Of a stretch of 64,000 nucleotides of DNA, positions 34,074-46,594 are shown piece after piece. Origin of the DNA: Mytilus trossulus (taxonomy: Eukaryota > Mollusca > Bivalvia > Mytilida > Mytilidae); the NCBI RefSeq assembly GCF_036588685.1, contig NC_086379.1:20569862-20633861 (forward strand). Direction: 5' to 3'. The notes beneath the pieces were generated by a model. The model did no database searches and was not told where the DNA came from. It saw only the letters and a list, made by a program, of their open reading frames with translations. Made by a program: the position numbers and the translations under genes. Positions within the stretch are counted from its first letter, which is position 1. Every line of letters begins with the position of its first letter.

Positions 34074-35641
34074 GAATGATATCAGCGGCTGCAGTTTCAC
34101 CATCAACAACTACTACAGTCCTGCAAACCACGACTTCTTCTACTACAGTTTAACCATCAACGAATACTACAGTCCTGCCAACCACGACTTCTTCTACTAC
34201 AGTTTAACCATCAACGACTACAACAGTCCTGCCAACCACGACGTCTTCTACTACAGTTTTACCATCAACAACTACTACAGTCCTGCCAACAACGACCTAT
34301 TCTACTACAGTCATACCATTAACGACTACCACAGTCCTGCCAACAACGACGTCTTCTACTACAGTTTTACCATCAACAACTACTACAGTCCTGCCAACAA
34401 CGACCTATTCTACTACAGTCATACCATTAACGACTACTACAGTCCTGCCAACAACGACTTCTTCTACTACAGTTTTCCCAACAGCGACAGCTACTACAGT
34501 CCTGCCAACCACGACTTCTTCTACTACAGTTTCACCATCAACGACTACTACAGTCCTGCCAACCACGACTTCTTCTACTACAGTTTCACCATCAACGACT
34601 ACAACAGTCCTGCCAACAACGACTTCTTCTACTACAGTTTTACCATCAACGACTACTACAGTCCTGCCAACCACGACTTCTTCTACTACAGTTTCACCAT
34701 CAACGACTACTACAGTCCTGCCAACCACGACTTCTTCTACTACAGTTTCACCATCAACGACTACAACAGTCCTGCCAACAACGACTTCTTCTACTACAGT
34801 TTTACCATCAACGACTACAACAGTCCTGCCAACAACGACTTCTTCTACTACAGTTTAACCATCAACAACTACTACAGTCCTGCCAACCACGACTTCTTCT
34901 ACTACAGTTTTACCCTCAACAACTACTACAGTCCTTCCAACCACGACTTCTTTTACTACAGTTTTACCATCAACAACTACTACAGTCCTGCCAACAACGA
35001 CTTCTTCTACTACAGTTTTACCATCAACGACTACTACAGTCCTGCCAACAACGACTTCTTCTACTACAGTTTCATCATCAACAACTACTACAGTCCTGCC
35101 AACAACGACTTCTTCTACTACAGTTTCATCATCAACAACTACTACAGTCCTGCCAACAACGACTTCTTCTACTACAGTTTTACCATCAACGACTACTACA
35201 GTCCTGCCAACAACGACTTCTTCTACTACAGTTTTACCATCAACGACTACTACAGTCCTGCCAACAACGACTCCTTCTAATACAGTTTTCCCAACAGCAA
35301 CAACTACTACTATCACAATCCTTCCAACCACGACAATTGTTTATCACACAGTAACGTCAACTATAAGTGTCACGCCAACAACAACTGCGTGTCTATCAAC
35401 CACGACTACTTTATATCAACCAACACCAACTACTATTTACCAACCAACTACGACCACTGTTTGCCAACCAACTATGCCAACTGCTTATCAACCAACCAAG
35501 ACCTATATTTACCCATCGGCCATGGCAACTGTTTACCAACCAACAGCAACACATGTTTACTCACCAAAACGAATTTATAAAAAACCTTATTGGACCCGTA
35601 GAGCAAAGAAGCCACGTCGTAAATATGGAAAAAGATACTGA
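34074..35641 (+). pseudogene. Thr/Pro-rich repeat protein with basic Tyr/Lys tail, last exon, three in-frame TAA
   Basis: An acceptor (TTAACTTTTCAG) ends at 34073. In frame 2 an 18-residue repeat (TSSTTVSPSTTTTVLPTT) fills 34076-35300. A YQPT-rich segment and a basic tail (KRIYKKPYWTRRAKKPRRKY) follow, ending in TGA at 35639-35641. Differences between repeats fall mainly at third positions of this frame (ACC/ACA, ACG/ACT), so it is the frame that was selected. Three TCA or TTA codons have become TAA at 34151, 34205 and 34856, which would truncate the product. Frame 1 (repeat TINDYYSPANNDFFYYSF) is open from 34075 to a single TAA at 35278. A secreted shell, byssus or mucin-type protein is plausible, but no signal peptide exon was found. 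Confidence 0.6.
34100..35280 (+). repeat. 54-bp coding minisatellite, about 22 copies
   Basis: The unit CCATCAACGACTACTACAGT continues CCTGCCAACCACGACTTCTT then CTACTACAGTTTTA. The period is 54 bp, a multiple of three, so several frames stay open, including long minus-strand frames that are not genes. Confidence 0.9.
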
Positions 35642-35661
35642 TTCAAATCTGATCAGAACTT

Positions 35662-35667
35662 AATAAA
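35662..35667 (+). promoter_or_regulatory. Candidate polyadenylation signal of the Thr-rich gene
   Basis: AATAAA lies 21 bp after the frame-2 stop. It supports plus-strand transcription and the frame-2 end as the real 3' terminus. Confidence 0.5.
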
Positions 35668-38280
35668 AGTTAGCCTTAAATCTTTTAAAGTGCGTTATTT
35701 TGCATAAAGTTTTTGACATATAATACTGCAGTTGGATTTTTATATTTCAGTGATGTTTTCTACCATTTTGTTTTGTTTTCATTTAATAGGAGAGTGGTAG
35801 CTTTCAATAAGACGCCTAGTAAACAACTTTAGTGTATCCAACCTTACATACGGCTATATTATATATTATTCGAAAGCTTATTACCTCTTCTTTCTTTTTC
35901 CCCCGATCGTCAATAAATCGAAAAAATCAAGGTCAAAGGTTTAAATTGAACATTACTTAATTTTACCATACTTCCAAATCAAATGCAACCTTAAATGTTG
36001 ATTGTGCTATATGTGCAGAAAATTGCATTTCTTTTTTTTTTATAAATTTGGAAAATGCAATAAAATCTGAATATTTTCTCAAGTTTGAATATTTGTATTT
36101 CATAAATATAATAGATTTATCGTTAATAGGTCGAGGTTTTTTTTCATCATTTTAAACTGCATCTCATATGACATGTATGGTATAGGTCAATATGAAACCT
36201 TCTAATGAAGCTTTTGCAGTTCCCAAAGACATTACTATCTGAAAATGAGGATTATTTTGATTTTATTGACTAGATAATATTGCCAATATCGACAAATAAT
36301 GGTCAACCATATTTGCATAAAAAGGGTAAAGGAAGAGCTTTTTAAAAGAAATAAAAAAGGTATGTTTTGCAAAATTTGGTTTTCCGATGTTGAAAGACGT
36401 GTTACGCAGTTTATTCTCGTTCAATGTTTGAAAGAAAACTGTATGTGCCATGCGCTTTTTAATGTTAAATCCGGCGATTTCCTTTTAATGTTAGACCACT
36501 ATTGCATGCTTTATTAATGGATTTTTTAAATATGGCTGAACATTTATAATTCTGATTAATTAATTAGGATTAAATACCTAATACCTTTCCTGAGCAACTA
36601 TAATCACCATACTGGTTTGTGTCGTGTTTGTACATTTTGGTATAGTGTTTTAAGATGTGTTGGTTGTCTGTCCCAATTTTTCACCTTGGTCATGCTGCCA
36701 CCTGTTTTTCTTGGACTATGGACTGAGACTGCGTTTTTGTTATTTTATGCCTTCTTACAAACCAAAATACAAGAAAACCATTTGGTTGCATCCATTTAAG
36801 TCGATGTCAGATCAATAACAAACATAATTTAAGATTTGTCGGCATCAAACCAATTAAAAAACTAAATAAAAAAAGGTAACAGTAGTATATCGCTGTAAAA
36901 AAAAGTCATACACCGATTGAGAAAAGCAAGTCCGAGTTCCTAACTAAAACCGAGGGAAACACATCAACTATAACACACGCAAGCATACATATAAACCAAC
37001 TACTAAAGTATTCGATAACACTTGTCATTTTTCTGTCCTGACTTCATACGTGACATGGTAAAACAAATGGTAGGTTAAACCCAACGACAATGCAAAAAGC
37101 AGAGAAATGAACATTTAGATTACATCTGACACTTAATAAATTTAATCACAATTTTTATTTCCGCAAATGTATATAATATATTAGAATCGTTGCTAAACTC
37201 TGTAGGAGCCAATAGTGCTGAATCAAAAATTGCGTCAAACATCAGCAATGCATTAATCATCTTTATATTACAATATATACATGTATGTATATTTAAAGTA
37301 TTTAGGAAGTGTATGTATTGTTGATTGCTATAATTTCCATTAAAAAAATTTGGTAGTAGTTTGGTAGGATTAAATTATTTTGACTAGTCATAAAAAATAT
37401 TTCATTGTCTAGCTTTTAAAGATGTTTACTTCCTCAGTTAATGTAATATGCAGTATAACCAACCAAGAAAACATTGAAATATTGAAAAATCAAAGTTTTG
37501 CTCCAATTTTTTCCCCTAAAAGTATGAATTACCTGAGTGTGTATTCTGTCCTTTAAACATCTATGCAATTTTAACGTTTTGTGTTGTTCAACCTAATGCC
37601 AACTGCATAAAAATTGTTTTAACACAAAACATCTTAAAAGGCTATCTTTTTGCAAATAGCGGTATTTTGGGCAACTGTATGGTTGTTATAATTGGCTGTA
37701 AGATTTACAAGAAGCAAGCGTAATTGCAGTAATCTGATGTCATCTTTAGCACTAATTAAATTATGTTATTTGGTTGATTGTTGAATAACTTACAGATGAT
37801 TTAAAAACAAAATTAGGTTGGTATGCACTTGTGAATTTCGAGAAAACAGCGTTATCTATTAATAAAGCGTCATTAATATTTCAAAGGGCTTTGATAAGTT
37901 ACTATTAACATCTTTTCTAACAGATTTATATTTGTCCATACAAACTTTCATTATTCAGAAGACATAATATGCAAAAATTCTGACATCTCATACAAACGTG
38001 ATGATTTGACGGAAACTGCACCATACGAATTTTTGACGACAGGGCAAAAAATTAAGTAAAGATGTTGTGCTTTCAAATGATATATGATATAGCTGTATGT
38101 TAGGTGATGCATTGAAAATAAAATTTATGATTAATGTCACTCGTCTATAAATAATTAGGATGATATATATGATCAATATTAAACATTATTAATCCAGTTT
38201 CTTCCAATAAACACTTGAATTCAGTTAACACTTTGCTTAATGCTATACTGTTTATTCAGTCATTATTTCATATACAGTGA
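35668..38280. other. Intergenic AT-rich stretch
   Basis: Contains a repeat D copy at about 36870-37080 (AACAGTAGTATATCGCTGTA, AACCGAGGGAAACACATCAA). Otherwise no gene and only short frames without motifs. Confidence 0.45.
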
Positions 38281-38284
38281 AGAC

Positions 38285-38720
38285 AAACCATGAGTTGTCT
38301 CACCTGAGCATTTTGGTTTATTGGACCTTAGATCATCACCTATCATAATATGCATCCTGTGGGTAAACAATTATTTCCGTAGACATTTTGACACATTTTA
38401 AACAAATGGAGGTAGCTATCGGTATGTTAGATCCTTTAGGCCAAAGTTCGAATATTTGAGTTGTCCTACCTGAACATTTTGACCCATTGAACTGTAGACC
38501 ATTATCTACCATTTGCACAAAAGTAAACAAGTATTGCCGTAGCAATGTTTTGACAGTCTTTTAAAAATTAGGTGTAGGGAATTTGTTTTATATCATACTT
38601 TGGTCCTATAGTAAAGACAAACTTTGAATTCTCCCACCTGGCCCTTTTAGCTTTTTGGACTTTAGACCATTATCAATCAGTTGCACCTAGAAGGAAACTA
38701 TCATTTTTCATTGAATGAAA
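38285..38720. repeat. Three tandem units of about 167 bp
   Basis: The words TCACCTGAGCATTTTGGTTT, TACCTGAACATTTTGACCCA and CACCTGGCCCTTTTAGCTTT start each unit near 38297, 38463 and 38632. Each is followed by a TTAGACCATTATC word and a TTGCAC word. Non-coding. Confidence 0.7.
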
Positions 38721-38869
38721 TTAAATAGGAACATTGTCACTGTTGTTTATTGTTTGATCATATGTGTCATTGTATTTAGATATACAAATATAGGGGTAAG
38801 TTACCAGTAGTTAAGTTTTTCATATGAGTGCCAATAAATTAATTCTCTATTCAAGTCCACTCAATAAAA

Positions 38870-39110
38870 GTAAAACATTATAGGTCAAGGTACGGCCTTC
38901 AACACAGAGCCATGGTTTACACCGAACAGCAAGTTATAACGGGCCCCAAATAATTACTTGTGTAAAACCATTCAATCGGGAAAACCAACGGTCTAATCTA
39001 TATAAAAACCGAGAAACCCTTATGAACCACATCAGCAATCGACCACTACTGAATATCAGATTTCTGACTTAGCACAGGTGCAAATAATTAACGTTTTAAT
39101 GGTATCAAAC
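38870..39110 (+). repeat. Dispersed repeat, family B relative
   Basis: Contains GGTCAAGGTACGGCCTTCAA, ACCGAACAGCAAGTTATAAC and AAAACCGAGAAACCCTTATG. A relative lies at 16430-16640. Confidence 0.6.
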
Positions 39111-39824
39111 CTTCTACATAATCCGAAACAATGGTGTAACAGCACAACATAGATGGACAAACTTTAAAACATAAATTGGGAATTGGAATTGCTTAACTCA
39201 ATAAAAAAGTAACAGTTAGTATACGTTTGGTGTATACGGTAGTTGAATCAAATTAGGACAATTGAAAGCAAAGCTTCTGTGTTTGTCAATTTTATCAATA
39301 ATTTAAATTATGTCTATCATTAAATAGACATTGAAATATTGATATAATTAATAAGCATATGCATTTGATTGATAATGTTTAAGAAAAGGTGCAGACAGAC
39401 CGAAAGTTGATAGATTTATACATGACAAACATTATTATGTTGATCATGTTTTAAAGAGACGTTCTTACTTATTAGTCTACATTGATTTCAATTTTTAACT
39501 GAGCAAATATTAATATTGGTTATATTCTGCATTGCTCTTGGCCTCTCTTGACTTGTGATTACCGGTGGGTATGCTACCTACATTTGTGTTGTGGAATAAG
39601 CAAGCTTATTTTTCCTTTTTATTTTGGAAAATGTACTTAAACTGAAGGGATTTGAAATGGGACAAAAAAGTTACACGAAATAAACAAGATTAACAGCAAC
39701 TAGCGTCCATGTAACAAGTTTGAATACGATGTATCAAATGCGATTGAGGCCCAAAGTTTGACAGGCCTAGAATATAACACACTTGTAAAAAAAGAGTTCG
39801 TTAATTGTATATTTTGTAAATAGA
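39111..39824. other. Intergenic AT-rich stretch
   Basis: No gene, RNA or repeat structure recognised. Confidence 0.4.
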
Positions 39825-40210
39825 TATAGGAAGATGTGGTGTGAGTTTATATTTATATGACGGGGCATTTGATAGCCTACCATACGGTATGGCACTTTCT
39901 CATTGTTGAAGGCGGTAACGTTAACTATAATTGGAAATATTAACAACTATAGGTAACCGTACGGCCTTCAACAATGAGCAAAGCCCATACCGCATAGTCA
40001 GCTATATAAGGCCCCGATAAGACAATGTAAAACATTTCAAACGAGAAAATTAACGGCCTTATTTATGTAAAAAAATGAGCGAAAAAACAAATATGGCGGT
40101 AACATATAAACAAACGACAACCACTGAATTACAGGCTCCTGACTTGGGACAGGCACAGACATAAATAATGTGGCGGGGATAAACATGTAAGCGGGTTCCC
40201 AACCCTCCAA
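39825..40210 (+). repeat. Repeat family B with foldback
   Basis: Starts GATATAGGAAGATGTGGTGT. An inverted pair lies inside: the ATACGGTATGGCACTTTCTC side at about 39890 and GAGCAAAGCCCATACCGCAT at about 39975. The copy continues through AACGGCCTTATTTATGTAAA to CTCCAACTTACCTGGAACAG, making it one of the longest copies in the window. Confidence 0.65.
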
Positions 40211-40559
40211 CTTACCTGGAACAGTGGAATATGAATTGTTTCATAAAGATGTAATTTTACTTTCACTGGATTAGTATTATCATGTATTCTCTTCCCAATT
40301 TCTCAAATATGTCTGGCGCAGAAAAATGTCCTCGGTTCCATGGAATTGTGCAATTCATATTGAGAAACTGGTAAGAGAGTAAATGTTCTAAGTGAGAAAA
40401 CAACAACATGTTTATGTTATCATATTTTTTGTTGCGGTTCGTGGATTTCAATCCTTTATTTCCATGGTGGTTTGAACGGATATTGTATGCCTTCTTGTGT
40501 GTTTGGGGGTTAGTTTTTTTCTTTTAGTCTCGCATCAATGTCTGTCCTTAGAGTTAATA

Positions 40560-40750
40560 AAGTTATATTCTTTTTCATATCCACACTCGTTATTTTCGTT
40601 TTAAATGCTCGGGTTTAAAATGTCTATGTTATTTTACTTATGTACATATACTGATCAAGTACACGTGCTATCTGTATCGTGTATGGACATTTTGAACCCG
40701 AGCATTTAAAACGTAAATAACGAGTGTGGATATGAAAAAGAATATAACTT
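40560..40750. mobile_element. 191-bp hairpin MITE
   Basis: Arms 40560-40624 and 40686-40750 (AAGTTATATTCTTTTTCATA and its complement, through AAATGCTCGGGTT) pair over about 65 bp with few mismatches. The loop is 61 bp. No target duplication is visible. Confidence 0.75.
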
Positions 40751-40989
40751 GATTTTCGTGTATCACTGATTTAGTTGACATATTCGAATATTTTCATAAA
40801 AAAAGTTATTTCTAGATATAGGAAGATGTGGTGTGAGTGCCAATGAGACACATCTACTGTTTACATTAAAGTAACAAGCTATTATAATTCTAAATTATCG
40901 TGTTATGAATATAAGTTTTTTTTAGAAAAAATGATTATTGTGTCCATTTACAATGCCATTGTTAAATAATTTAAAGTGAAATGCATTGT

Positions 40990-41065
40990 TGACAATATAA
41001 AAAAGAAGAAGTGGTATGATTTCCAATGAGACAACTATCCACCAACGACTAAAATGACACAAACA
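40990..41065 (+). repeat. Left half of a repeat B copy split by a TTAA element
   Basis: AGTGGTATGATTTCCAATGA, then ACTAAAATGACACAAACA up to the TTAA. The right half resumes at 44596 (CAACAATAGGTCACCGTACG). Confidence 0.7.
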
Positions 41066-41902
41066 TTAAGAGGCTGTGCCAATAAGCATAGAGCTTCAAG
41101 TGGAAAGTGAAAAAAATCAAAAGTCATCAAACCTTGCTTAAAAGAAACATTTTACTGTTAAAAGATCATAAGACAAACAATAACGATCATTGTTGAGGGA
41201 AAACAATCTTTTTTGACAGTTTAATAATGGTTACCATAGAAACTAGTGAATCTGAGGCACTATTTGAGGTAAAAAAAAAACACAGAATATTCCGACATGA
41301 AATATAATATCAGAATAAAGAATATTGGTTGTATATAATCTTAAAATTATAAGCTAAAAAAACTCTTTTCTTAAAAAAATGTTTATTTATGGTTGCTATG
41401 GTAACAGGAAGTTAAAGGGTTCAAGTATATAAATTTTACAAAAAATACACAATTTTTGGGTCAATAATGTAAAAAATCCAGATTTATATTATCTAAAATA
41501 TGATACTGACAAAAATGAATGACTCATATAATTCAAAGAAAAAATAAAATTGGGTAGACTATTGAATTTTTATTGGTGGCAGCTACTCAACATTATGCTG
41601 TTTCGGAAGCTATTTTGTACAAAAATTACAAATTTTGACACCTAATAGGGGTCACTATCATAAAAAAAAATGCACATATGGTTTCATTTGTACTGACATA
41701 AAAAGTGTCATATAAAAGTGTATTCAATTGAGTAGAAAAGTATGCATAAAATTTCAATAGCAACCATCTATTTTGCATAGCAACCTACTGAGGCTGAAAA
41801 TATTGAATGATGATTTTTAACACAAATGTACAAAATAAGTCACTTGAAGACTGCTGGTGATAAAATAAAACACAATAACAGTCAAATTGTGCGTTAATAG
41901 TT

Positions 41903-42110
41903 ATCAAAGGTATCAGGATTATAATTTAGTACGCCAGACGCGCGCGTTTCGTCTACATAAGACTCATCAGTCACCCTCATATCAAAATAATTATAAAGCC
42001 AAACAAGTACAAAGTTGAAAAGCTTTGATGATCCAAAATTCCAAAAAGTTGTGCCAAAAACGGCTAAGGTAATCTACATGTATGCCTGGGATAAACAAAA
42101 TCCTTCGATA
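41903..42110 (-). repeat. Dispersed repeat family A copy (minus)
   Basis: On the minus strand it reads GTGACTGATGAGTCTTATGT, AGACGAAACGCGCGCG and TCTGGCGTA, then an ATAATCCTGATACC tail. The hammerhead-like core (CTGATGA, GTC/GAC stem, GAAA, ACGC/GCGT stem, GTA) is complete here. The copy is nested in the TTAA element. Confidence 0.75.
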
Positions 42111-42374
42111 AATTCATAGTTTTTGAACAGGAAATGCGATGCGAAACTCTCCTTAGCAACACTTATGCATAACATAAATGCTTAGTAACCAACTGATACT
42201 TGAAAATACTCACGCTCAATGCATGGATAACAAGCACAATTTAAAAGTATAAATACCTGATAAAACTAAACTAACATAAAAAGATCAATTATGCATCATG
42301 TGCATAATGATTTTTTATCTAAAACATATCTTATGTAACACTACTTATTGCATAGCAACCAGCATATGTGGTGT

Positions 42375-42560
42375 AAAAGAGGCACGAAAGATACCAGAGG
42401 GACATTCAAACTCATAATAAAAAATAAACTAACGATGTCATGGCTTTAAACGAAAATTACAAACATGCAATAGTTTATAAAACACAATACAAAAACTAAA
42501 GATTAAGCAACCTCAACCTCACAAAAAAATGTGGGGTGATCTTAGGTGCTCCAGAAGAGA
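42375..42560 (-). repeat. Retroelement 3' tail copy
   Basis: GGCACGAAAGATACCAGAGG at one end and TGGGGTGATCTTAGGTGCTC at the other match, inverted, the 3' tail of the relic at 19794-20480. Related to 46945-47165. Confidence 0.6.
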
Positions 42561-43449
42561 ATGCTGATTCTGCTTCAACTGTATAATTGAATTATATTAT
42601 TTCATGATAATTCAACAAGAATCAACTTTGTTCGATGATTTTATGCATTCAATATTTCTTTGAAACAGCAATAATCGAATAATTGCATAGGCTCTTGTGA
42701 GAAGTTGTGACTGGACCAAGGTCCAAGTGTAATGGCATACGATATAGACTAGTTACAGCGGAAGTAACATTTATTTGACGCTGATAACGTAAAATAATGC
42801 TTTCGAGACGTCAAACTGGGACATATCGGGGAAAGATGTATAATTTGACTGATTTTTATCATTCAAACTAAAATATGTATGCAGATTATTTGTATCAAGT
42901 TTCAAGAAAGTGTCAATAATGCTTTTTTTTAATTTAATAAATAAACAGCAAAAAATCCGGTTTTTTTCTACATTCATGAAAATTTGATAAATATGAGTTA
43001 TTTTTAATAAAAATGCATGAATTTAAAGATTTTTTTTATAAAACAGAAATTACAAATAATTTAATGACGAACAGCTTGTGTTTATCATTTAAAAAATATG
43101 TATTTCTTTAAATGGAAAATTTAGTCCACAAATCCAAATTTTGTGCAAATATCTGAAATTTCGACCTCAATTTATTCAAAAAGTAGCACATGAAGGTATT
43201 TATTTTATTACCTATGTGATGATTTTGTATCTAAGGCTAGATTGTTTATATTAGTAACTGTTCTGCAGAAGCCTTATTTATTGCATGTGTATATACTTTA
43301 ATAAAACATAGAAAAGAGTAAGGTGATTCGAAGGTAAACGTTAGGTCAGGTCCAATGTAAAGGGTTGTTCCTTAGGAAACTCAGGTAAGAGTAACGAGAA
43401 ACTTTGTTATAACACCCCTCCTTCAAGAATGGTACAGTTTAAATCGGGG

Positions 43450-43600
43450 TATATAAGCGGAAGATATTCCTAGCTCAGAGTATATAAATTCACTTACACA
43501 ATTTGGCAAATCAAAATTATCCGCTCTTTACTTGGCTGCTGGTGTACCAGGACAACGTTTCTGCCGTTCACTGCTGTTTGCTTGGCCAAGCTTTCCTCCT
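43450..43600 (+). promoter_or_regulatory. TATA-rich promoter-like segment inside the TTAA element
   Basis: Two TATATAA words (43450 and 43481) precede a less AT-rich stretch with a 79-codon frame (43503-43742) that runs into low-complexity T-rich sequence. It may be a promoter or LTR fragment of another retroelement. No product can be named. Confidence 0.2.
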
Positions 43601-44595
43601 GTTCCTACTTCTGATGGCACCGTGTTTATTAATTATTTATTTATTTAATTTTTATTTTTATACAAAATTATTTTTATATTATTTTATTATATTTATTTGT
43701 ATATTCTTTAATTATTTTTTTTTAATTTATTTATTTACTTAGTCATTAATTTTTTTTTCTTATTCATTTATTTATTCAAACTTTTGCTCTTAAATTTTTA
43801 TTAAACTTTATTTTATAATTCTAAATTATGTCAATTACCACATGGTAAATGTATAAATTATTTAACGCCCAAAAAGGCGCAAGCCCGGGCCGACCGTGCA
43901 AGAACAGTTCTTGATAATTGGCATACTCCATCTATAAACAGTTATATCATGAAACAAAACAGTGTAATAATGTTAGTAGATTAGCAGTAGGGTGACGCCA
44001 GGTCATCGGAAGTCTTCACCCCATATCTTGCAAACTTCAGAAAACTCAGAAAAAGTCGGGGAAAAGGCATTTTTGAAACCGTCAGCAAAAATAAATCTCT
44101 TAAGAGTCTACCCAATTTTATTTTTTTGATTAACAGTATAGATATTTAATATTAGGATTACATAATACATCATATCACTGTTAGTCCAGAAATTTATATT
44201 TATATGATACAAATCAGGTCGTATTCCTTAATATTTCCAATTTTAATTCCTTTGTATTTTCCTGTTGCCATAGCAACGTATTACAAAAAACATAATCACT
44301 GAAAAAAAATATTTTATATGATTTGTAGTGGTAACCTTACTTTGTACTTTTAACAACAAACACACTCCTAGTCACACTTTTGTCTAAATTTGGTACGGTT
44401 TTTGGACTCGTAACTAAGGAAACATTTTCCTTAGATACGAGATGTAATGATGTGATCGAAAAAAAATAAAAAATCTCTAACAGTTTTTTTATTGTATAAC
44501 AAATCAATTAAGAGCACTTTAAACAAAATCTAAATTTTTGCACATTCCATGTTTGTACAGTATGAAGCTCTATGCTTATTGGCACGGCCTCTTAA

Positions 44596-44760
44596 CAACA
44601 ATAGGTCACCGTACGGCCTTCAACAATGAGCAAAGCCCAAACCACATAGTCAGCTATAAAAGGCCCCGATAGGACAATGTAAAACAATTCAAACGAGAAA
44701 ACTAACGGCCTTATTTATGTAAAAAAATGAACGAAAAACAAATATGTAACACATAAACAA
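44596..44760 (+). repeat. Right half of the split repeat B copy
   Basis: CACCGTACGGCCTTCAACAA, GAGCAAAGCCCAAACCACAT and GAAAACTAACGGCCTTATTT. Continues the copy that starts at 40990. Confidence 0.7.
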
Positions 44761-46586
44761 ATGTTGCTTTCGTTCGTGGAAAAGTAAAAGAATGAACATC
44801 AAACTATATATTGTATATTAACAACTCCGGATTATACTTCCCTTAAGGTTTCATTGAATCAGAAATAATATTTACTAAGGTCAAGTATAGATTTCTTAAA
44901 CAAATATTTCTGTCTGCTTCGTTAAGTTTCTACGGTATCTTACGGCGAAGGTCTTACGGTTCTGAAAGGTGGGAAAAAGTAAAATAATATAAACTAAACT
45001 CCATCCAGAATTTAAAACGGAAAGTGCTTTGTGAAATCGGAAAATCTACCGTATGGAACACTATTTTTTTTTATTCCTGGCTTGGTACAGGTATTTCCTT
45101 ATAAAGCAAAATGTGGATAAAACCTGTTCTAGAGCTAACTAAAGCATTTAATTGTATGACAGTCGCATTGAATTTCATTACAATGACAAAAATGAGTGAG
45201 TTAAACAAATCGGCATAATACATTTGTCGGAAAAAACAAAAAGAAGGGTACAGCTCTCAATATTGTAATATAACCTTTATCACTATGAAAAACAATAAAT
45301 GTATAAAAATGAAATTTAAAATGGCATAAAGATATTGAAGTAAAAACGAAAAAAAAAGAAATGAAATTGACCACAGACTAACAACACAGTGGCGGGATTT
45401 AAAAGTATCGAGCAATGTCAAAAGTATATAATCAAAAATTAAATAAGCAGTAAAGATTAACAAATATACATGACATGTGACACATAGAGCAAATGCGAAT
45501 TCTTTCTGAAGAATTAAAATATGAACTCAAATTTAACTTAATGTATATTGAGCATTTTCCTAAAACAAATATTCATTGGTGAACTAGATATATACATAAT
45601 ATATGATAAGTGTAAATTAATGAATAACAAACTTAAATCAACTTAGAACCCCGAAAAAATGCCACTTATAACTATATGTCATATATTTTAACAATTAGAG
45701 ACACACCTATACTGCTGTGTTTATCGTTATTTAATATTCAACATTTAACTTGCTGTCAGCAATCTCATATTATACTAATACAAATTTTAATATTCAAAAC
45801 CATTAAATCATGATACTCATAGTTAAAAGGATTCAAAAGAGAAGTCGGGAACCTTGTTGTGACCCTCTTCAAGTTATCGTACATTTTAGTTGTCAAATAT
45901 AAACACTCGTGTTTTAACCCTTATGTAATGGCATATTCATCTTTATAAAATATAGATTGTTATCATAAAAATGCGATTAAAGATGTCCTTTAAATATACA
46001 CTCATGTAACATTTGAAAATAATAACAATTATGTAACGTTAAAAAAAAAAGGTTTTTCGATTTGATTAATTATGTTCAACATACATTCAGGTAAAAGGAT
46101 GGAGGGCGTGTGTCTGACCTTTCTGATCTTTCAATCTTCATAATTTTCAGTATGTAAATATCTAATGTATAGATTTATGAGACTTTAGAAGAAATTTGGG
46201 ATCACTTTTTGTCTTCTGTCTACGAAGGTCACAACATGCCAGTTTGACTTTCAAAATATATAGTGAAACCTACCAAAGACCGTTGAAAAAACAATAAAAA
46301 TCCCTTGTCTTTCAATGTCGAATATTACCGTTAAGACAACATAAATAAACAAAAGTAGTTGAAATTTAAACTTTTTACACTCAAATTCCATCTTCACCTT
46401 CGTTACTATCGCATTTATAAGTGAATAATAGTGTGTTTTATTTGTTCGTATATTGATAGTAGTCTTAAGATAATCAAAAAGTTTAAAATGACAATCGACT
46501 TAAAGATATCGTTTTGAATGTACAACCGTTATAACTACATTGCGTTCAATAATTCGTAAATATACTTAGGTTTTTTTTTTGACAGT
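44761..46586. other. Intergenic stretch upstream of BTB gene 2
   Basis: A repeat D copy lies at about 45060-45260 (CCTGGCTTGGTACAGG, ATTGTATGACAGTCGCATTG). The remainder is AT-rich without genes. A 5' non-coding exon of BTB gene 2 may lie here but could not be placed. Confidence 0.4.
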
Positions 46587-46594
46587 TTAATGAC

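Larger units (their letters stand above)
41070..44591. mobile_element. 3.5-kb TTAA-flanked element, piggyBac-like ends
   Basis: The ends GAGGCTGTGCCAATAAGCAT and (complement) GAGGCCGTGCCAATAAGCAT are inverted, and the match continues to GAGCTTCA. TTAA sits at 41066-41069 and 44592-44595, and the flanks join into a continuous repeat B, proving insertion with TTAA duplication. The interior holds many CCATAGCAACC-type words, a family A copy, a retroelement tail and a TATA-rich segment. No frame exceeds 79 codons, so it is non-autonomous or degenerate. Confidence 0.8.

Noticed and set aside
34405-35331. Two long minus-strand frames rich in Val/Gly/Glu across the Thr-rich array
   Set aside because: They are the complement of a 54-bp in-frame minisatellite. 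The plus strand has the acceptor, stop and polyadenylation signal, and third-position variation favours the plus frame 2.
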